Assembly (NCBI RefSeq): GCF_050003625.1
Contig: NC_134398.1
Location: 93,687,248 to 93,751,247, forward strand
Direction of reading: 5' to 3'
DNA: 64,000 nt
Source of the DNA: Haematobia irritans
Taxonomy: Eukaryota; Arthropoda; Insecta; Diptera; Muscidae
Each line of letters begins with the position of its first letter. Position 1 is the stretch's first letter. Shown piece by piece: positions 22,168-34,440 of the stretch. A program made the translations under genes and the position numbers. Below the pieces are notes generated by a model. It made no database searches. It saw only the letters and a program-made list of their open reading frames with translations, and had not been told where the DNA came from.

Positions 22168-22948
22168 CCCTGCCAAAATTTTTTGAATTTGGGGGCGCTT
22201 CAGAGAATCCCCACTACGTCGAAAACAGTCGTATACGATATCCAAAACTCCTCGGAAAAGCGCCGTCACTATTGAGAAGTTGTACCACGCCAAGTTACTA
22301 CAAAAAAGTATCGGATGAGTGCAATTATTAGGTGCCCTTCTGGATACATTTAGAAGGACACCAATAAGAGTCCCTTCAAACAATCAGACAAAGTGCATTT
22401 TAAGATAGTTGTAAAATAATCATTGTGGTCAAGTAAAACACGATTGTTTAGATGTTTGTTAATTTTATTAAACATTTGTAAATTCTCATAAATATAACAT
22501 TTATACGACTATCACATAACATTTAACATAATTTTATGCATTAATAAAATATTGATATTGAGTTACAAGTTGCAAGTTACAAGTTGTAGCGTCTATCCGC
22601 CAGTGCTTTTATTCCCAAGCAGCGTGTCTGGAAAAATATTTGAAAAACTATCACTTTATTCCATTTGGAAAGTCAACAATTGTTCACCAATATACCTTTC
22701 ACAATTTTAAGCGAAATAACTATGTTTTCAGCACTTCATTATCGTTTTTATTTAAATAAATTATAAGAAGCTGATTGTACTTGGTTGTTCACAAAATATT
22801 AAATGGCTCTTGTAACAATAGTGATGGCAAAATACTTTCATGCGAATAGTGATGGCAAAATACTATCACAGTTGGCGATTGTTGCAGTGTCACTTACGAG
22901 TCTGTGGTAGCGATGAGGATGAAATGGAACTTTGAAATGCTGGCAGGG
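22168..22948 (-). mobile_element. CCCTGCC-end element, unit 4
   Basis: The left end is CCCTGCCAAAATTTT with TT at 22166-22167. The right GGCAGGG end at 22948 is followed directly by the truncated unit 5. The matching TT duplication is found only after unit 5, so units 4 and 5 behave as one insertion that duplicated in tandem. Confidence 0.75.
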
Positions 22949-23610
22949 AAGTTACTACAAAAAAGTATCGCATGAGTGCAATTATTAGGAGCCCTTCTGG
23001 ATACATTTAGAAGGACGCCATTAAGAGCCCCTTCAAACAATCAGACAAAGTGCATTTTAAGATAGTTGTAAAAGAATCATTGTGGTCAAGTAAAACACGA
23101 TTGTTTAGATGTTTATTAATTTTATGAAACATTTATAAATTCTCATTAATATAACATTTATACGGCTATCACATCACATTTAACACATTTTTATGCATTA
23201 ATAAGAGATTGATGTTGAGTTACAAGTTGTAAGTTAAATGTTGTAGCGTCTATCAGCCAGTACTTTTATTCCCAATGGAGGCAGCGTGTCTGGAAAAATA
23301 TTTGAAAAGCTATCACTTTATTCCATTTGGAAATTCAAAAATTGTTCACCAATTTACTTTTCACAATTTTAAGCGTAATAACTATGTTTTCAGCACATTA
23401 TTTTCGTTTTCATTGAAATAAATTATAATAAGCCAGTTGCGCTTGGTGTTTCACAAAATATAAAATGGCTGTTGTAACAATAGTGATGGCAAAATACTTT
23501 CATGCGAATAGTGATGGCAAAATACTATCACAGTTGCCGATTGTTGCAGTGTCACTTACGAGTCTGTGTTAGCGATGGGGATGAAATGGAACATTGAAAT
23601 GCTGACAGGG
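22949..23610 (-). mobile_element. CCCTGCC-end element, unit 5 (truncated, tandem)
   Basis: This copy lacks the first roughly 130 bp of the family and starts at AAGTTACTACAAAAAAGT. It ends with GACAGGG at 23610, followed by TT. It is in tandem with unit 4. Confidence 0.75.
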
Positions 23611-24737
23611 TTGTAATGATCGAATTGCAGCCAACCATTTCTCTGGGTGTAGGTACTATGTTCGGTTTCCGCAGCGAAATCCCATACAAGACCAAAAATG
23701 CGGAAAACTACCGAAATATTTTTTCATTTGTGGTACTTTGTTTTTTTTTCGAGTTGAAAAACTGACGTAAAGCGCACAGTCCCTAATTAGATCGTGTTAA
23801 ATCCTTCCATATGTTGAGATTAGTTAGTTTCAAAACATGGCGCCATTTGCAATGTGAATTAAGAAATAATTTATTTATTCAAATGATTTGTGTGAAATTA
23901 CAATACAAATGTGGTTCGCATTGTTATTTAAAAATGCAATAAGATCGATTGACAAAATAAAAATAACTTGGAGTGGTGTTTTCGTAATAAAGCCACCATC
24001 TAGCTGCTCCCTACTACATAATAGAATAGAAATAATGTACATAACATGAAATTTATAGAAAAGTGTTAACAAAATAAAGTTTTAGTTAGTGAATCATTTT
24101 ACAATCGTTTCTTTTTACTGGGTATAGGGATAATAAACACAAATGCTTGCCGTGCATCGTAATTATAAAGAAGGCAGTGCGATTGATGTTGCAGTATGGT
24201 AGCTACGAATGGAATCACAAGAATAAATTGCTATGTTCCAAAAATAAAATGCAAAAATTAATTATGCATATATCTTGCATTTAATCGATTCAAAACACAG
24301 GTTGCATTTTATAACGTGATTGAAATAGTTATAAAATTATACATTGGGAGAGTATAACAAGAAACATTCTTCAGTAAACCAGCCACTTTGCATCTCAATG
24401 TATTAATTTCAGCCAACGAAGAGTTCCTGGTATAGAACACTAACATCCCTTTGTGACGAATTATCTTGCGAAATATAAGTCGGGAACAGTGACTTTTGCT
24501 TAGGAACTACCTTGAACGTGAGTTATAGGCTTATGTTGATTGAACAAAAAGTTTCACTTTGACTATAGCTATTGTATGGTGTACGTGTTTTAACTGGTCA
24601 CCCCATGATGTTGTTCCCCCCGAGATAACAACATTGGCAAATGAAATGACGTTATTATCCGTTGTGGGAACCGTGGTGGTGACCATGGGCATAAGTACAT
24701 TCTTGTCCGCTGGTATTGCAATGCGATTGTGTAGATA
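23611..24737. other. Intergenic spacer left of the gypsy unit
   Basis: No gene is supported. A short M1-like motif (GTAGGTACTATGTTCGG) lies at 23650-23668, possibly an eroded MITE end. An open frame at 24559-24765 crosses the left inverted end and is not considered real. Confidence 0.3.
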
Positions 24738-24788
24738 TGTTATGTGCGTCTATAGCGGCGTTTGACGTGGCTATAGACGCACATAACA
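24738..24788. repeat. 51-bp palindrome at left end of gypsy unit
   Basis: Arms of 18 bp (TGTTATGTGCGTCTATAG and its complement) enclose a 15-bp core. The core plus one arm is repeated, inverted, at 36039-36073. Confidence 0.8.
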
Positions 24789-24792
24789 GAGA

Positions 24793-24800
24793 TGGCGCCC
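24793..24800 (+). promoter_or_regulatory. Putative primer-binding site of gypsy element
   Basis: TGGCGCCC lies four bases after the CATAACA end. Many retroelements use TGGCGCCC-type sites complementary to a tRNA 3' end (for example Lys or Ser type). The following bases (AATCT) do not let me name the tRNA. Confidence 0.45.
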
Positions 24801-25739
24801 AATCTAAAAGTAAGCAAACAGCCTTATGTCGCAATTTATAGAGTGGTGAATAAAATTGCCTCTTTAACTGTGATATTAGGATAAGGGAAACTGTGCAATA
24901 ATACCGAAGCACATAGCCATAGACCACTAGATTAAACAGAGAAATAGAATTAAGAAAATATTCGACATCCTTTACATTTCTGTGATATATTAATGCAGCC
25001 AAATTTTTAGATTTAGAATTTTGATAGTGCAATAATATATTCAGTGGGTAAAGAGAAAATTTTCTCAATTTTACATGTGGGTAGTGCAATAACTCGTTAA
25101 TTCTGATCAACAACAACGAATAACGATTGTATTGCATTAATCCATGATTTGCTAATATTAATTTTTACAACATAGTAACGCCAAAAGAAAAAACTAGTCA
25201 ATTATCGCTTCATTTAGGGAAATGTGCAATAACCGTTTTGTGTAAATAACGCGAAAGTCAGAGTATTGTGAATTCCGTGTGCCATGAACTTGTTTACGTT
25301 ATGAGTGTTAACGAAATGTCATGGACAATGAAGTAAAGTTAGTTTTTTGTTGTACAACCGTTTTTGTTTTGTGAATATTGTCTTGGAAAACATTGATGCA
25401 TCTCATTAGAGAACACTTTATATGATTAAAGAAATAGTACCACACAAGCATAAGCACAATTATTTCTGAAAAGACCAAAGCCCCCTCGACTTTCATGATA
25501 TTTTTTACTTAAAAGAAAATTAAAAGAGAATTCTGGTTTATGGTGTGAAGTAGAGTAGATTGTATGTTGTGTTTAGATTAATATATTTGGAATTATTACA
25601 TTGAACTATTTATATTTTTACATTTATTATATATTTATTATAATTTGGTGTTTAAAGAAATTGAATTGCAAATTCCACTCCACTTTCTTTTGATAATCGA
25701 TTAAACGACTGAGAATTGTTTTTCGGACACAAGAGGGAA
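24801..25739 (+). other. Leader between primer-binding site and gag
   Basis: About 0.94 kb of AT-rich, non-coding sequence, as expected for a retroelement 5' leader. No second element was recognised within it. Confidence 0.4.
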
Positions 25740-27242
25740 ATGAGCTATTTTACTCGCTCAAGGGGGGAGAATAAGAGATACAGGAACGAATCTTTTGACC
25801 TGAATAGATCCGCGTATAACCCAAGGAAGAAGAATCACGTGAGTTTTGAGGACGCTATGGAACAGTCGAATGCTCAAATGAATAGTTATCAAATGTTTGA
25901 TCTTGCTGGTTCGATAATGAGGAGTAATCAACAGGGCCCTGTCGCCCCAAATAATGGCCAACCTCAAGAACCTAATATTGCCCCAATAGGAGGCACATTT
26001 CAGAACCAGGAAGCTGGTGAGACGTTTCCACCGGGTGTTAGAGATATGGTTCAGGATGAGGCCGCGTCCGTTCAGCGATCTCTGGAGGATAAGGTCAGGG
26101 ATATGGTCAGGAATGAAATGAGTGATGTTAGGAAGATGATAGATTCATTGGCAAAGGGTATGAGTGAGCTTTCAGAGGCTGTTCGTAAACAGGCACCTGC
26201 TCCTCAAACACAAAATACGCCGTCTGCTAACTCTAACAACCAGGTGAGCTGTGGGGGTCAAATGAATACATTACCGGCTTCAACTAGTGGTGGCACTTAC
26301 TCAGACGTTCAGACGCCGAGATCATCACCGATGCCCTCTAGTAACAATGCCATAGTGAATATTCCTAATGGTAACAATGAGCCGCTTAGAATCAGAGTGG
26401 ACAAATTAGGACTGAATTTCAGTGGAGATCCAAGAGATCTACGCGTTAATGATTTCATTTACAGACTGGAGATAATGCAGGCACAATACAACATTCCCTG
26501 GTCTGAGGTATTGAGGGATTTTTCCTTCTTAGTTTCTGGCCAGGCGAGGGAATGGTATTGGCTGCATAGACGGAACAGTATAGATACTGACTGGGAGGGA
26601 TTAAAACATGCCTTGCGGGACCAATATCAGTCGCCACAATCGAAGTTCGACATACTGAGGGAACTACTCGAAAGGAAACAACGACATAATGAGACAGTAA
26701 ACGGATATTTTCACGAGATGGGCATATTGCGCTCGCGGTTAATGCAACCAATATACGAATATGAAATGATTAAGATTTTAAAAGGAAACATCAGAGAAGA
26801 CATAAAACGTCATGTTTACCAAATGACAATATCTTCCGTAGAACAATTGCGTATTGAATGCATTGAAGCTGAGCGTAATTTTCCCCGACGTGAAAATAAA
26901 CCCATGCCTATACCACAACGATCTACAAGACAAGTAAACGAACTTTATGACCAGGAATATGACTGCCCTAGTGAGGAATCTTCAGTGGACATGATGGAAA
27001 ATGTATCAGCACTTCGCGGCCCTCTTCAAACAAAGACGAAGATCACTTGGTGGAATTGCCGCGAAGCTGGACACCTGTTTATGGATTGTCCTGCAGATTT
27101 CAGGAGGTTATTTTGCTACAGATGCGGAAAGCCTGAAACTGTAACACCTAAATGTCCGGTGTGTCAGGGAAACCTGAAGAAGGGCGTGGAGAAGACAGGG
27201 GAGCTACGTCCGTCCGAAGTCCCTGTGACACAAAACAACTAG
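25740..27242 (+). CDS. gag: gag of Ty3/gypsy retrotransposon
   Basis: This is the structural capsid/nucleocapsid protein that packages the element RNA. I start at the ATG at 25740 (MSYFTRSRGENKRYRN) because the upstream frame extension uses only a TTG. The N-terminal half is hydrophilic (Asn/Gln-rich, with a helical DMVRNEMSDVRKMIDSL segment). Then comes a capsid-like region (LGLNFSGDPRDLRVNDFIYR, LLERKQRHNETVNGYFHEM). The C-terminus has two Cys-rich knuckles: an altered first one (WWNCREAGHLFMDC, where the first Cys reads Trp) and CYRCGKPETVTPKCPVC. The frame is uninterrupted for 500 codons. It overlaps pol by 91 bases in a different frame, suggesting a -1 frameshift for Gag-Pol. Confidence 0.85.
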   Translation: MSYFTRSRGENKRYRNESFDLNRSAYNPRKKNHVSFEDAMEQSNAQMNSYQMFDLAGSIMRSNQQGPVAPNNGQPQEPNIAPIGGTFQNQEAGETFPPGVRDMVQDEAASVQRSLEDKVRDMVRNEMSDVRKMIDSLAKGMSELSEAVRKQAPAPQTQNTPSANSNNQVSCGGQMNTLPASTSGGTYSDVQTPRSSPMPSSNNAIVNIPNGNNEPLRIRVDKLGLNFSGDPRDLRVNDFIYRLEIMQAQYNIPWSEVLRDFSFLVSGQAREWYWLHRRNSIDTDWEGLKHALRDQYQSPQSKFDILRELLERKQRHNETVNGYFHEMGILRSRLMQPIYEYEMIKILKGNIREDIKRHVYQMTISSVEQLRIECIEAERNFPRRENKPMPIPQRSTRQVNELYDQEYDCPSEESSVDMMENVSALRGPLQTKTKITWWNCREAGHLFMDCPADFRRLFCYRCGKPETVTPKCPVCQGNLKKGVEKTGELRPSEVPVTQNN

Positions 27243-30200
27243 AGGATAAGGTACTTAAAATTTTAGTTAGTGATAAGGGTAGAATAAATAGAGATAGAGC
27301 TAGGATTGATTATAAGGACTTTACACCAGCTGAGAGACACTATATACCCCTGGAACAGCGTAAGGAAAACTATGAGAAAGTTCGGGAGAGAATTTTTAAC
27401 TCAGAGGTGCGTGTTATACCCGCGAAAATCACCAAAATAAGAAAAAAGGCAAAAGAGTGGCGTGAGCAAAGAAAATACTTGATTGACTCGTTGGCGAGGA
27501 TTACAAGAGTCTCTAATGACCCCAGGGCTTTTGCCGAAATTTATATTATGGAGAAAAGGGTCAAGGGATTATTGGATTCAGGAGCGACAGTCAGTATTTT
27601 GGGGAAAAATTGTAGAGAATTCGTTGAAGAGTTAGGAATTCCTATTATACCACTTTCGAGCAAGGTTACCACTGCCGGAGAGACAAATTATCGGGTTTTG
27701 GGTAAAGTAAAAGTTAATATTCGATATCAAAGTCAAGAAAAGGAAATGTTTTTGTACTTATGCCCAGATTTGGAGCAAGACTTATATCTTGGCATTGACT
27801 TTTGGCGAATGTTTCAATTAGCCCCCGAAATCATTGGCGTATCCGAAATAAATATTGAAAAAGTTACCAACGATATGGCAAATCCCGATAGAAAATATAA
27901 ACTCAATCCTCATGAACTTTCTACTGAACAATCCGAACGTTTAAATGAAATAATAGAAAAATTCAAAACCTTCGAGAAGCATGGATTAGGATGTACATCG
28001 TTGGAAAAACACTCAATCAAGCTGATCGATGGTGCTGAACCGGTAAAAGATCGACATTATCCAATGTCTCCAGCTACACAAGCAATAACGTACGAGGAAG
28101 TTGACAACATGTTGGCTCTAAAGGTTATCGAAGAAAGTGAAAGTCCCTGGAGCAACAGAACAACCATAGTACGGAAACCGGGGAAAACTCGTTTCTGTTT
28201 AGATGCCCGCAAATTAAACAACTTGACAGTAAAAGATGCATATCCCCTCCAAAATATAGATGGAATTTTGAGTCGAATTGACGAAACACATTTTATAAGC
28301 AGTGTGGACCTTAAATACGCTTTCTGGCAGATAGAGCTAGATGAAGAGAGCAAGTCGTATACAGCCTTCACGGTTCCAGGTCGTCCATTGTACCAGTTCC
28401 GTGTGATGCCCTTCGGCTTGTGCAATGCCGCACAACGATTATGCCGTCTGATGGACAAAGTCATTCCCCAAAGACTAAAGGAGAATGTTTTTGTGTACTT
28501 GGACGACTTGTTGATTATTTCGGGCAATTTCGACGAGCATCTGAGGCTTCTCAGCGAAGTAGCTGACTGTCTGGAGAAAGCTGGTCTCACAATTGGATTA
28601 AAAAAGTCGCAATTTTGTTTCCGTCAATTAAAATATTTGGGGTTTATAATTGGAGAAGGGGTATTGCGAACTGATCCGGAGAAAATTGAGGCGATAAACA
28701 AAATCAAAGTACCCAAAAACGCCCGAGAAGTTCGAAGTTTCCTTGGCACCGCTGGGTGGTACCGAAGATTTATTAAGGACTTCGCCACAATCTCGGCTCC
28801 ACTCACGGACACCCTAAAAAAATCTGCCTAGTTCAATATGGATGAAAAAGCTAAAGAGGCATTCGAAAAACTTAAAAAGGCCTTAACCTCGGCGCCCGTT
28901 TTGCGACACGCCGATTTTTCAAAACCCTTTTTCATCCAATGTGACGCATCGGAGTATGGTATAGGAGCAGTTTTGTTCCAATTAAATAGCCAGAAGGAAG
29001 AACACCCTATAGCCTTCTATTCCCAAAAGCTCAATAAGTGTCAAAGAAACTACAGTGTCACTGAAAAAGAGTGCCTGGCGGCGGTGATGGCAATTAAGAA
29101 GTTTCGGCCCTACGTTGAACTTATGGAATTTACGGTGATTACAGATCATTCGAGTTTGCAATGGCTAATGAGCCTAAAAGATCTCACTGGTCGTTTGGCT
29201 CGTTGGTCATTGCAACTCCAAGGATTTAATTTCAAAATCGAGCACCGTAAAGGTAAGGACAACGTAGTGGCCGATATGCTATCCCGCCTGCCCACAGTAG
29301 ACGAACTGGAAATGGACCAAGTGTTTGAGTTTGAAACGACAGAATTCGAGAGCGACGAATACAAGGAGATAAGGGATGAAATAGAAAAGAATCAAGAACG
29401 ACTACCTGATTTGCGCATAGTTGGGAATATGATATTTAAGAAGGGGTTGAACTCTGACATTCCCGAATTGCAAGAATTTCAATGGAAGTTGTGGGTCCCA
29501 AAATCTTTGACACAAAGTCTAATAGAACAAGCCCATGATAAAACCACATCAGCTCATGGAGGCATATCAAAAACGCTATATCGCCTGAGAGAAAAATATT
29601 ACTGGCCGAAGATGGCGGCTCAGGTCAGAAAATATGTGACAAGTTGTTCTGTGTGTAAAGAAACCAAACCGGTGAATCAACATACACAACCCACGATAGG
29701 AAATGAAGTTGTCACTTTGCGTCCCTTTCAGAAACTTTATATCGACTTTTTAGGAAAGTATCCACGGTCTAAAAGTGGAAATACTTTCATATTTATAGTC
29801 GTAGATCACTTTAGTAAGTTTACATTTCTGAAAGCAATGCGAGAGGCAACCGCTTCAAACGTGGTGAAATTCTTAGTGGAGGACATATTTCGAAAATTTG
29901 GTGTACCGGAGACTATACACAGCGACAACGGCGCTCAATTCATTTCAAAAACCTTCAAAGACATGATAGAAACATATGGAATTAATCACATGCAAACCGC
30001 GCCTTATGCCCCACAATCGAATGCCTCGGAGAGGGTGAACCAATCTGTATTGGCAGCGATAAGAGCCTATCTAGAAAACGATCATCGCGATTGGGACCTT
30101 TACCTAACCGAAATCGAATGTGCCCTCAGAACATCAGTTCACAGTGCAACTGGAGTAACTCCATTTTTCGCACTTTTTGGATATAACATGTACACACATG

Positions 30201-30562
30201 GCTCGGATTACAAGTTGGCACAAAAATTGCATACATTGACCGACCACGAAATCGTCCAAGTAAACCGAAAAGACAATATGGAACTGATTCGAGAAAAGAT
30301 AAAAGGCAATATGCATAAAGCTTATGAACAAAGTGCTAAGCGATATAACGAGCGAGCTCGTAAAATAACTTTCGCCCCGGGACAAGAGGTGTACAAGCGC
30401 AATTATGTTTTGAGTGACTTCGGAAAAAACTTCAATGCGAAATTTGCTCGCAAGTTCATGAAATGCCGCATTGTTAAACAAATAGGAAACAACATGTACG
30501 CATTGGAGGATCTAAAGGGCAAGGCTATTGGAACATGTCATGCTAAAGATTTAAAAAGGTAA
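27152..30562 (+). pseudogene. pol: pol (PR-RT-RNase H-IN) of Ty3/gypsy, one in-frame stop
   Basis: This polyprotein makes and integrates the element DNA. In order: protease with the LLDSGAT active site (about 27570); RT (LDARKLNN, SSVDLKYAFWQI, FGLCNAAQ, catalytic YLDD at about 28497-28508, and KKSQFCFRQLKYLG); RNase H (QCDASEYGIGAVL, ITDHSSLQWL); integrase with an HHCC zinc domain (HDKTTSAHGG, CSVCKE), the catalytic pattern IDFLG, HSDNGAQF and SERVNQ, and a GPY/F-like end. The only break is a TAG at 28829-28831 between RT and RNase H; the frame continues without shift. No chromodomain and no env follow. The element looks fairly young. Confidence 0.88.
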
Positions 30563-30582
30563 CACGGACGTGATGTCAGTTG

Positions 30583-30600
30583 CTACAGGGGGGCAAATGA
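30583..30600 (+). promoter_or_regulatory. Possible polypurine tract after pol
   Basis: ACAGGGGGGCAAATGAAAG lies shortly after the pol stop. Such purine runs prime plus-strand DNA and normally touch the 3' LTR. No matching LTR start is visible next to it, so the call is weak. Confidence 0.3.
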
Positions 30601-33600
30601 AAGCAGGCGTAATCAGAAAAAAAAAATAGGTTCTTGTTTGTAACCAAACATCTAAGTGAAACGGCAGGTATAGGTGATTTCATACATTTCTACTTCTAGG
30701 AGAATTGCGATAATATTGCAAACAATTTCTAATAGCGACGACTCAAACAAACAGGGTCTGAAAAAAAAATGTCCAAACTAAATATGAATTTTGAGAAAAT
30801 TTTCCATAGAGAGATAATTTCGTCGAAAAATTGCACGAAAATATAAGTTTTGGGGTTGTGTTCTTATGGAAGTGAAATTTCGGGGAAATTGTCCACGAAA
30901 ATACTCACATTGACCAAAAAGCATTCCAAAAAAAAAATTTTATTGATCAGACAATTTTTTTTTGTAGTGAAACAAAAATCAATCATGTATTAGTACCAAT
31001 TAATTTTTTTTTGTTGGATAAAATAAATTTTTCTTAAATGAGCTTCAACTATTTTTTTTATTGATAATAGCATTTATGCCATTGTAGACGTTTCAATGGG
31101 AAAATTAATTGGATAAATTAAATTCGTAATTGAATAAGAAAAATTCTTTGGCGAATTTTTTTTTGGCTTAAATTAAAGTAACACAATTGTTCACTAAAAA
31201 AAAAAAAAAAAAAAAATATCACGAAACATTTTCCTTTCAATTAAAATTTTAATTGAGTTTTAAGACATATTTAATTAAAAATTTAATTGATTTAACAATT
31301 TTTTTATTGAAATAAAAATCAATCACAAAATTAATAGTAGCAAATAATTTTTTAGGAATCAATTAACTTTTAATTATCCTTCAATTAAAATTTTATGGAT
31401 ACTATCGTTTCTGTAATTGAAGACATTTCAATTAAAATTTGATTGCGTCAATTAATTTCGTGATTGAATCCGAAAACTTTTTTTGTTTGGTTACTTAAAG
31501 AAGTAATCTTTAAATTAAATTGAATATTGATAGTTTGATTAAAACCATCAAATTTCATTTCTTTCAAAAATCAGTAATAATTTGGATTTCTATTCGGCAA
31601 AGAGAGCATAAAAAATTCCAATTTATATGTTAATTTTAATGAAGCTACATGTTCGGCACAGAATCCATACCAAAATAATTTTCGGGAAGATAATAATCGT
31701 TAGATCAAAGTAAAAATTATTGAGTGTAAAGCCATAGTTACACAGGAGACAAGTTCACGAAAGATTATCCAATTAAAATTTTAATGGAGCTAAAAAAAAT
31801 GTTTAATGGAAACATAATTCCGAGTAAAAAGTTCCATGGAAATGAAAATGTGAGAAAATTTTCCATGAGAGTATGAATCGTGTGAATTTCCATTAGAGAA
31901 ATACTAATGGAAATTTCAGTTGATAGAAAATTGCATCAAAAGGTTATATATATAGAAAATTTTCTACGAATTTTATTTCTATGGGACATTGTCTCGTCAT
32001 TCCATTTCAATAAGAATTTCGTCGGAATATTATTTCTATGGAAGATTTTTTATGAAGTGAAAATAGTCTCTAAACTTTCTAGGAATTTCCTTAAAAATAT
32101 TAGGTATATAGAAAAGTGTATTCGAATTTATTTCCACAGAAAATGTTTTCAGAATGATATGCCTGTAGAAAATTTTCGCAGATTTTCTAGGAAGTCTATT
32201 CCTTGAGAAAAGTATATCGAGTTGTAATTCTAGAGAAATTTTTCTTAAAATATGTATATGGAAAATTCAATCAAAATTTAATGCCGTAGAAATATTTATA
32301 CACCGATTATACCTGTAGAAATTTGTCTTTGAGAATTTTACTTGTATAGAGAAATTCCTCAAAAATTTATGAAGAAATTTATCAGAACTACATTTCAATA
32401 TAAAAATGTCTCAAGAGGATTTTTATTTTAGAGAAATTTTGTCAAGATTTTGTGGGGGAAAATGGAACGAATTTCACTGAATTTACATAAGTCTTTAGTG
32501 AGATATTTATATTTCACAATAAAAATAAGAACCCAGAATGGAGGTGATTCATCCATTTTGATCTGTGATACATTATGTTCACGGTGGGACAAATCTTTCG
32601 AGCAAATATTTTCACACGGCTCACAAAAATTTTCTTGAAACAGGTAAAAATTGTAGTCGCCGGGTATTCATGTTTAATTTTTCTTATTGTCACCAATTCG
32701 TATGTCACAAAAATTTCAGGTATCAAACACATTATATAGATTATGTTATTAAGAAAGGATAAATAATCGATAAACGAATTAGAACATTAGTGTAAATTTT
32801 GTTTTGATATAATTTTGATATTACACATCATTACTATAATGGCACTACTACATTTATAACAGGAGGTAATTGTTCTTTCCTTTTTTTTTGCTGAGATGTG
32901 AAATCATTCCTGTTGGCAACAAGAGGAAGATTGCAAAAAAAAATAAAGAAACAACATTACATCGTACACAAGAGGATGTTAGGTAGACACACAGGGTAAT
33001 GGGCCGCAAGCAGGAAAGTCACAAACACACTCACGACAACATGACACCAGCCATTGGTATGGCATACCTTTTTTTTGTTTTTGTAAAACAGTGGACAGCC
33101 GATTTTCCATAAGTGTCCAGGCAACGATGGTTGTGGTCATATGGTAGGAATTGACGTTCGACTATTTATCAGCTTGGACCATTTTTCTTATTCCACCGGA
33201 TTACGTTAAGAATTCTGTGTAATGTAAACACAAATTAGACACTGACAAAACTGTCTGTTGTACGTACCTGAGGATAGGCAATCACCCGATTTATTAGCCC
33301 GGCTTGAGACTCTCAGGGGTGAGAGTTCCCCACGTGAATTGTAGGCCTGCACATCATGTTCGTTCTCGAAGTCTCGTCGACCATGGTGGTTTGTTGCAGG
33401 CTATAATTATGCATATGTGCATGGCTGCCGGTATGGTATGGCCACGGCCATAGGGTCACAATGGAAATTCGATTATTTTTATTTGGCGTGCCCAGATTTT
33501 TATGGGTAAATGATTTTGGCAAATGCGACAGTTAATTTTTGTGGCGGTGGGCGATATAAATGAGGCGAAAATACAAATTGCTTTCAATTAAGAAAGGAAT

Positions 33601-34440
33601 TGATTTTCGGCTTGTGTAGTTGATGTGATGTGTGTTGTATAATGGCGGAAGTGTGGTTGGCCACAATGCTAGGCTGACAGATATAGTCATGTGGGCGCAC
33701 AGCTAAATAGCAGCGTACTACGCTGGATGGGTATGACGTGTTCTTTTGCGTAGTAGGGAAGGGGACTTGAATTCACACATCGTTCAAATGTGTTCGGAGT
33801 GGTTGAATCTCCAATTTTTTTTGATTCGAGGAAGCAAAGAATGAAGCCGCGAATCGCGCGCTGATTTCAGTCGCCGCCGACCAGTTGTTTTTGATCAGTC
33901 GATGCCGCCGCCAAATATGCCGACTCATCTCGACTTAAAGTTAGCTGCTAACGAATCAAAAGTATCCATTTAAATCAGAAAAAAATATTGATTATCGTAG
34001 TTTTTGTCGTATGTGTGAACCTTCCATCCATAATCAATCAATTACGACCTGCTATAAGATTTTCGCAAAAATTTAGCTCAAAAATTATTAGCGAAATGTG
34101 ATTTTGATTGGGTGATTGGTTGTACAACTAATCGTATTACCATTCAAATAACGTCTAATTGATTTCATAATGAATAATTGTCCGCCGCCGAATGAACGAA
34201 GTTATATCGGTTTAGCCGTCAAGCCGCCGCCGCTAGAGATAAAAATTTAGCGTCAGCCGCCGTAGGCAAAAATGGGTCGGTTTTATTCTCTGCGAAGGAG
34301 CAGAATATGAGGCGGTATTGGGGTAAGGTTTGGTGGCCGTTAATTTGAATGATTCACGATTGAGTAAACCAACCCTGCATTTTAGTTGGAGCTGGTAATA
34401 CCGAAGAAAATAGAAAAAAAATGGGAATTGTGAAAAAATG
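30601..34440. other. AT-rich non-coding part of the gypsy unit
   Basis: No open frame or gene is supported. At 31200-31480 and nearby are degenerate AATTAAAATTTTAATTGA-type palindromic repeats. At 31870-32440 are decayed units of the TTTCTATAGAAAATTTT minisatellite type. 33000-33900 has higher complexity, with no recognised feature. Confidence 0.4.

Noticed and set aside
24559..24765. 68-codon frame crossing the left inverted end
   Set aside because: It spans the junction of the gypsy unit and the flank, and has no domain.
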